A DNA stretch of 37,488 bases from NCBI GenBank assembly GCA_964627255.1, contig CAZVIN010000034.1, positions 1 through 37,488 of the forward strand, read 5' to 3'. This DNA is from CALLJL01 sp964627255 (GTDB lineage: Bacteria > Acidobacteriota > Aminicenantia > Aminicenantales > CALLJL01). The first letter of the stretch is position 1, and each line of letters opens with the position of its first letter. Shown here piece after piece: positions 33,834 through 37,488 of the stretch. Under the pieces are notes generated by a model. It was not told where the DNA came from. It ran no database searches and saw only the letters and a list, made by a program, of their open reading frames with translations. Position numbers and translations under genes: made by a program.

Positions 33834-33908
33834 ATGAGCAATTACAAAGTACTGAACTTATTTATTGCTTACGTAATTGAAAATAGTTTGAAAAAATTAT
33901 GTAATTGA
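33834..33908 (+). CDS. Possible 24-codon leader ORF
   Basis: An ATG at 33834 opens 24 codons, ending in TGA at 33906-33908, entirely within the leader between the promoter and the first ATP-grasp gene. The peptide is MSNYKVLNLFIAYVIENSLK plus four residues. A weak AGAGAG precedes it. Composition is AT-rich and unlike the neighbouring genes. It could be a regulatory leader peptide or chance. Confidence 0.25.
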   Translation: MSNYKVLNLFIAYVIENSLKKLCN

Positions 33909-33927
33909 GAAGCGAAGCAACGGGGTC

Positions 33928-34980
33928 ATGAGAATCGCCTTTGTTTTCAGCTCCAAAGCCGGGATGGCGGCCTGGTGGCGTAAATACCATGGTGATGACC
34001 AGAAAGCCGAGGAGCAGGAGCCTCCACCTGATTGGTTCGCTGAGTGCGATTCTGAAGAGACCATTGCCGCAATTAAAGAAGCCTTGGCGGAAAGATGGGA
34101 AGTCATCCCCATTGAATCAGATGACGAAGCCTACAACCAGCTACGCTCATCAAAGCCCGACCTTGTTTTCAACATAGCCGAAGGAATTGCTGGCCCGAAT
34201 CGCGAAGCCTACATTCCTACGATTTGCGAGATGCTCGGCTTGCCATACACTGGTTCTGACCCCTTAACTTTGAGCCTTTGCTTGGATAAATCAAGAGCCA
34301 AGGAAGTTCTTTCCTATTATCGAATCCCAAATCCAAAGTTTTGGATATTAAACGGTATTAAGGAAAATTGGAATAGCGTTGAGTTGCCCTCGATAGTTAA
34401 GCCTTTGTATGAAGGCTCAAGTAAAGGAATTCGCGATAATTCCGTCGTTAGGACTTATGATGAGCTCGAGGCTCGAGTTAGAGAAGTCGTCCGGTTGTAT
34501 CAACAGCCAGCCTTAGTCGAACGATTTCTCAAGGGCCGTGAATTCACCGTCGGTGTCCTGGGTAATCTGCCCCGACTGGAAATTTTGCCTATAGTCGAGA
34601 TCGACCATAGCTATTTGCCACCAGGGGCCAACCCCATTTATTCCTACGAAGCTAAATGGGTCTGGGACCAACCCACTAACCCGTTGCCCCTTTTTAGCTG
34701 TCCGGCCCGGCTTTCCAGGGCGCTCAAAGACAAGATTGAAGCGGTAGTCACTCGCACCTGGAAAGCCCTGCGGCTGCGCGATTGGTCGCGGTTAGATTTA
34801 CGACTGGATGAGACTGGCGAACCCAATATTCTGGAAGTAAATCCCTTACCCGGAATTTTGCCCAAGCCCGAAGATAACTCCTGTTTGCCCAAGGCGGCGC
34901 GGACCGCCGGTTATACTTATGCGGGCTTAATTCAAAGGATGGTGGAGGTCGCCTGCGAGCGTTACGGTCTAAAACCATGA
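33928..34980 (+). CDS. D-Ala-D-Ala-ligase-like ATP-grasp enzyme, first copy
   Basis: A 350-residue ATP-grasp protein. ATP/Mg sites are visible: K158 (SIVKP), the glycine-rich YEGSSKGI loop (161-168), E198 (ALVERF), D290 (RLDLRL) and E303/N305 (LEVNP). The HGxxGEDG motif that marks true D-Ala-D-Ala ligase is absent; the site reads NIAEG at 82-86 instead. SYEAKW (239-244) is shared with the next gene. Family chemistry is ATP-driven peptide or amide bond formation via an acyl phosphate. The substrate is unknown. The ATG has only a weak GGGG close by. Its stop overlaps the next gene (ATGA). Confidence 0.85.
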   Translation: MRIAFVFSSKAGMAAWWRKYHGDDQKAEEQEPPPDWFAECDSEETIAAIKEALAERWEVIPIESDDEAYNQLRSSKPDLVFNIAEGIAGPNREAYIPTICEMLGLPYTGSDPLTLSLCLDKSRAKEVLSYYRIPNPKFWILNGIKENWNSVELPSIVKPLYEGSSKGIRDNSVVRTYDELEARVREVVRLYQQPALVERFLKGREFTVGVLGNLPRLEILPIVEIDHSYLPPGANPIYSYEAKWVWDQPTNPLPLFSCPARLSRALKDKIEAVVTRTWKALRLRDWSRLDLRLDETGEPNILEVNPLPGILPKPEDNSCLPKAARTAGYTYAGLIQRMVEVACERYGLKP

Positions 34981-36107
34981 AGGAAACCCTTCGCTTAGGA
35001 ATCGCCTACGACGTTTTTAACCCGCGGTTTTGTCTCGAGGATAACCACCCTTCAGAAGAATCAGTAGAAGAAATGGCCTTGGAAGTTTATGAGGCTCTCA
35101 GTGCCGTTGGTTACACGCCGGTTTTGATTCCCTTGCACGAGAGCCTGCTTAATTTCTTCCGACGGATAAAAGAAGAGAGAATCGATGTCTTAATAAACCT
35201 GTGCGAAGGATTCCTGGGTCAATCAAAGTTTGAAGCCAACGTGGCGGCAGTCTATGAAATGCTGGGCATTCCTTTTACTGGCAACAACTCGCGCGCCTTA
35301 GCTCTCTGTCAGGATAAATTTAAAACTAAGGCCGTTCTCCGCGCCTTTGGTTTGTCCACCGCCCGCGGCCGGTTGATGACCTCAGCGGCTCAAAGTCGCG
35401 ACCTTAGTTTCCCGCTGATTGTGAAGCCGAACGCCGAGGACGCCAGCTTAGGGATAAAGACCGATTCTGTCGTCTATGACCTGGAAACCTTGGAGATTAA
35501 GATTAACCAGATTCTTCAAGCGTATAAACAACCGGCTTTGGTCGAAGAATATATCGAAGGCAGAGAATTCAACGTAGCCATATTAGAAAGGGAAGGCGTG
35601 AGTGTCGAAGCCTTGCCTGTTTCTGAGATCGATTTTTCTTCGATGCCCGAAGGCGTGCCGCGGATCTGCAGTTATGAAGCTAAATGGTATGAGGACCACG
35701 AGCTTTATCGCTTAACTCCACCCATCTGTCCGGCGGCCATCGATGATGAGCTCCGCCAAAAAATTGAGCGTTTAGCCCTGGCGGCTTTTCAGGTTACTGG
35801 TTGCCGAGATTATGGCCGGGTGGATTTGCGCTTAGCGGAAGACGGCCAACTTTTTGTCTTGGAGGTTAACCCCAACCCCGATATCAGCCTAAACGCGGGC
35901 TATGCTCGGGCATTAAAAGCGGCGGGGATCGCTTACCACGAGTTTTGGGAAATTATGATTAATAACGCCTTCGAAAGGCGGCAGAAATTAGCCCACCCGA
36001 CCGAAACGGCCTGGCCGTTTCCTGCGCTGGATGAAGAATCCGAGGAATTCTGGTTAACCATGATGGAGAAGGCGGCTCGTTCCCGGCGCCGAGGGAGAAG
36101 ATGGTAA
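34977..36107 (+). CDS. D-Ala-D-Ala-ligase-like ATP-grasp enzyme, second copy
   Basis: A 376-residue relative of the preceding protein. Equivalent residues are K150 (LIVKP), NAEDASLGI (152-160), E190 (ALVEEY), D283 (RVDLRL) and E296/N298 (LEVNPNPDI). It also has NLCEG (74-78) in place of the HGxxGEDG motif, and SYEAKW (232-237). A ~50-residue C-terminal extension ends in an arginine-rich tail. The two copies are clearly diverged, so they probably act on different substrates in one pathway, or as a heteromer. It overlaps the previous gene by 4 bases and the GNAT gene by 7. Confidence 0.85.
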   Translation: MKETLRLGIAYDVFNPRFCLEDNHPSEESVEEMALEVYEALSAVGYTPVLIPLHESLLNFFRRIKEERIDVLINLCEGFLGQSKFEANVAAVYEMLGIPFTGNNSRALALCQDKFKTKAVLRAFGLSTARGRLMTSAAQSRDLSFPLIVKPNAEDASLGIKTDSVVYDLETLEIKINQILQAYKQPALVEEYIEGREFNVAILEREGVSVEALPVSEIDFSSMPEGVPRICSYEAKWYEDHELYRLTPPICPAAIDDELRQKIERLALAAFQVTGCRDYGRVDLRLAEDGQLFVLEVNPNPDISLNAGYARALKAAGIAYHEFWEIMINNAFERRQKLAHPTETAWPFPALDEESEEFWLTMMEKAARSRRRGRRW

Positions 36108-36592
36108 GGCCGCTTCGTGCCTCGGACCGGGAAGAAGTTAAGCGAATTCTCGAGGCCGCTGACCTTTTTACCCCCCCCGAAATCGCTTGTGCCTTAGAGC
36201 AGGTAGATATTTTTCTCCACCAGCCGCAGCAGCCGGATTATCGTCTCATGGTGGTCGAAAACGGCCAAGGAAAGATAGCCGGGTTTATGTCCTATGGGCC
36301 GACGCCGCTTACTGAAGGCACTTATGACCTCTATTGGATAGTGGTTTCTCTGTCGGAACAGAGGAAGGGCTATGGGCAGCTTCTGGTTAAATGGCTGGAG
36401 GAAAAAGTCCAGGAGGAAAAAGGCCGGCTAATTTTGATCGAAACTTCGTCCCAACCCAAATACCTTGGCACCCGGCTTTTTTACGAAAAAATGGGCTACC
36501 ACGAGGTAGCCCGGGTGCGTGATTTTTATCGACCCGGTGATGACCGGGTTATTTATGCTAAAAAGCTCAACAAGGAGAGAGGGCGAAAATGA
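36101..36592 (+). CDS. GNAT-family N-acetyltransferase
   Basis: A 163-residue GNAT protein. The acetyl-CoA pyrophosphate loop is Q87-R-K-G90-Y-G92 after the VVSLSEQ strand, and the later LFYEKMGYHEVARVRDFY is the usual motif B/C-terminal region. It should move an acetyl or other acyl group to an amine. It is too short to be the AblB beta-lysine acetyltransferase as I know it. It overlaps the second ATP-grasp gene by 7 bases and the aminomutase by 4 (ATGA), so it is probably part of the same pathway. Confidence 0.87.
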   Translation: MVRPLRASDREEVKRILEAADLFTPPEIACALEQVDIFLHQPQQPDYRLMVVENGQGKIAGFMSYGPTPLTEGTYDLYWIVVSLSEQRKGYGQLLVKWLEEKVQEEKGRLILIETSSQPKYLGTRLFYEKMGYHEVARVRDFYRPGDDRVIYAKKLNKERGRK

Positions 36593-37488
36593 GTGATGAT
36601 TGGCAGCAACAACTGCGGGGAAGCCTGCGGCGACCCGAACAAGTAGCTTTGCGCTTTGGGCTGAGTTTGGAAGCGGTGAGACGGGTGACTCAATTTTTTC
36701 GGGTGCAGGTCACTCCTTATTACGCCAGCCTGATTCGAGCCAAGGGCGACTCCATCTATCGTCAGGTAGTTCCTGACCCTGCCGAGTTATATAACGGTGG
36801 TGTCCTTGACCCGTTGGCTGAGGATGAGGACTCGCCTGTCCCGAGCATCGTTCACCGCTATCCTGACCGCGTCCTTTTTCTCGTGTCTCATTGTTGTGCT
36901 TCTTACTGCCGTTTTTGCACCCGAAAAAGAAAGGTCGGTGACCCCAGCAAAATTAGCCCGCGGGCGATTGAAGATGGCCTTGACTATATCCGCAATCATC
37001 CTGAAGTGAGGGATGTGATCATTTCCGGCGGCGACCCCTTGATGCTGGGCGACCGCAAACTGGAATTTATTCTTCATTCCTTGCGTCAGATTCCCCATGT
37101 GGAAATTCTGCGCATCGGCACCCGGATGCCCTGTTTCCTGCCGCAACGAATAACCAAGCGCTTGGTCAACACGCTGCGGCGCTATCATCCTCTTTATATC
37201 AACGTTCATTTCAATCATCCCGATGAAATCACGCCTGAAGCTACTCGGGCCCTCAATCTCTTAGCTGATGCCGGGATTCCTCTGGGTAACCAGACAGTCC
37301 TCCTTCGCGGGGTCAATGATGACCCCTATACGATGCGCCATCTGATGCAGAAGCTACTTATGGTGCGCGTCCGACCCTATTACATTTATCAAGCTGATTA
37401 TGTCAAAGGGACAGAGCATTTCCGGACTCCGGTGGAGAAAGGGCTGGAAATCATGGAAGCGCTGCGGGGCTGGACTTCTGGCTTGGCT
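36589..37488 (+). CDS. Lysine 2,3-aminomutase-type (KamA family) radical SAM enzyme, 3' end outside window
   Basis: The first 300 codons are present; family members are about 350-420 residues. The radical SAM motif is C103-A-S-Y-C107-R-F-C110, and VIISGGDPLM (SAM binding) follows. RPYYIYQADYVKGTEHFRTPVEKG matches the part of Clostridium lysine 2,3-aminomutase (block near 264-280) that carries the aspartate contacting the substrate side-chain amine; here it is D270. This favours lysine over glutamate as substrate. The PLP lysine would lie beyond the window. It shifts an alpha-amino group to the beta carbon, giving beta-lysine. The start is set by GGAGAG upstream and the ATGA overlap with the GNAT gene. 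Confidence 0.9.
   Translation, partial: MSDDWQQQLRGSLRRPEQVALRFGLSLEAVRRVTQFFRVQVTPYYASLIRAKGDSIYRQVVPDPAELYNGGVLDPLAEDEDSPVPSIVHRYPDRVLFLVSHCCASYCRFCTRKRKVGDPSKISPRAIEDGLDYIRNHPEVRDVIISGGDPLMLGDRKLEFILHSLRQIPHVEILRIGTRMPCFLPQRITKRLVNTLRRYHPLYINVHFNHPDEITPEATRALNLLADAGIPLGNQTVLLRGVNDDPYTMRHLMQKLLMVRVRPYYIYQADYVKGTEHFRTPVEKGLEIMEALRGWTSGLA

Noticed and set aside
33928..36107. Ordinary D-Ala-D-Ala ligase (ddl) annotation for the two ATP-grasp genes
   Set aside because: The HGxxGEDG substrate motif is missing in both and the gene context is not cell-wall synthesis.
1..37488. CRISPR arrays, tRNA/rRNA genes, insertion sequences, phage genes
   Set aside because: Reading both strands showed no regular short repeats with spacers, no tRNA T-loop signatures with matching stems, and no transposase or integrase.

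Overview
This 37.5 kb window looks like chromosome from an uncultured Gram-negative, probably anaerobic bacterium. A TonB-dependent receptor and several signal-peptide proteins imply an outer membrane. Energy conversion is by a bacterial V/A-type ATPase with a sodium-type proteolipid, not an F-type enzyme. The gene mix (V-ATPase, paired M16 peptidases, TPR/metalloprotease hybrid, DUF6125 and DUF6485 genes, FlgD-like C-terminal domain) would suit Candidatus Aminicenantes or a relative, but that assignment is an inference and no marker gene settles it. No rRNA, tRNA, CRISPR array, insertion sequence or phage gene was recognised.

Layout. 1-4840: the tail of an upstream gene coupled to a secreted metzincin-motif/12-TPR protein, converging on a UvrA-family gene. 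4841-6467: a gene-poor stretch holding a decayed coding remnant and a MntP manganese exporter flanked by two direct copies of a ~100 bp repeat. 6468-9737 (minus): a methionine gamma-lyase-like PLP enzyme, a secreted beta-propeller protein and a Fur regulator with its own Fur box. 10107-12325 (minus): a BtuB-like receptor behind a cobalamin riboswitch and a probable terminator. 13153-14568: an aromatic amino acid decarboxylase. 14571-20425 (minus): a catalytic/non-catalytic M16 peptidase pair, a branched-chain aminotransferase, and a DUF6485 - radical SAM - DUF6125 operon. 20962-24352: preQ1 pathway genes, with queF on plus, an EamA transporter, and queC-queD-queE on minus.

24710-33737: an orphan alpha/beta protein, then a complete nine-gene V-type ATPase operon (H-I-K-E-C-F-A-B-D). 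33793-37488: a strong sigma-70 type promoter drives two consecutive D-Ala-D-Ala-ligase-like ATP-grasp genes, a GNAT acetyltransferase and a lysine 2,3-aminomutase-type radical SAM gene cut by the window end. Every junction in this last operon overlaps by 4-7 bases.

The last operon is the best candidate for an undescribed system. An aminomutase, two peptide-bond-forming ligase-like enzymes and an acyltransferase together suggest synthesis of a beta-amino-acid conjugate or a small peptide. Other points of interest are the DUF6485/radical SAM/DUF6125 operon, the direct repeat around mntP, the metzincin-TPR protein and the sodium-binding signature of the V-ATPase.
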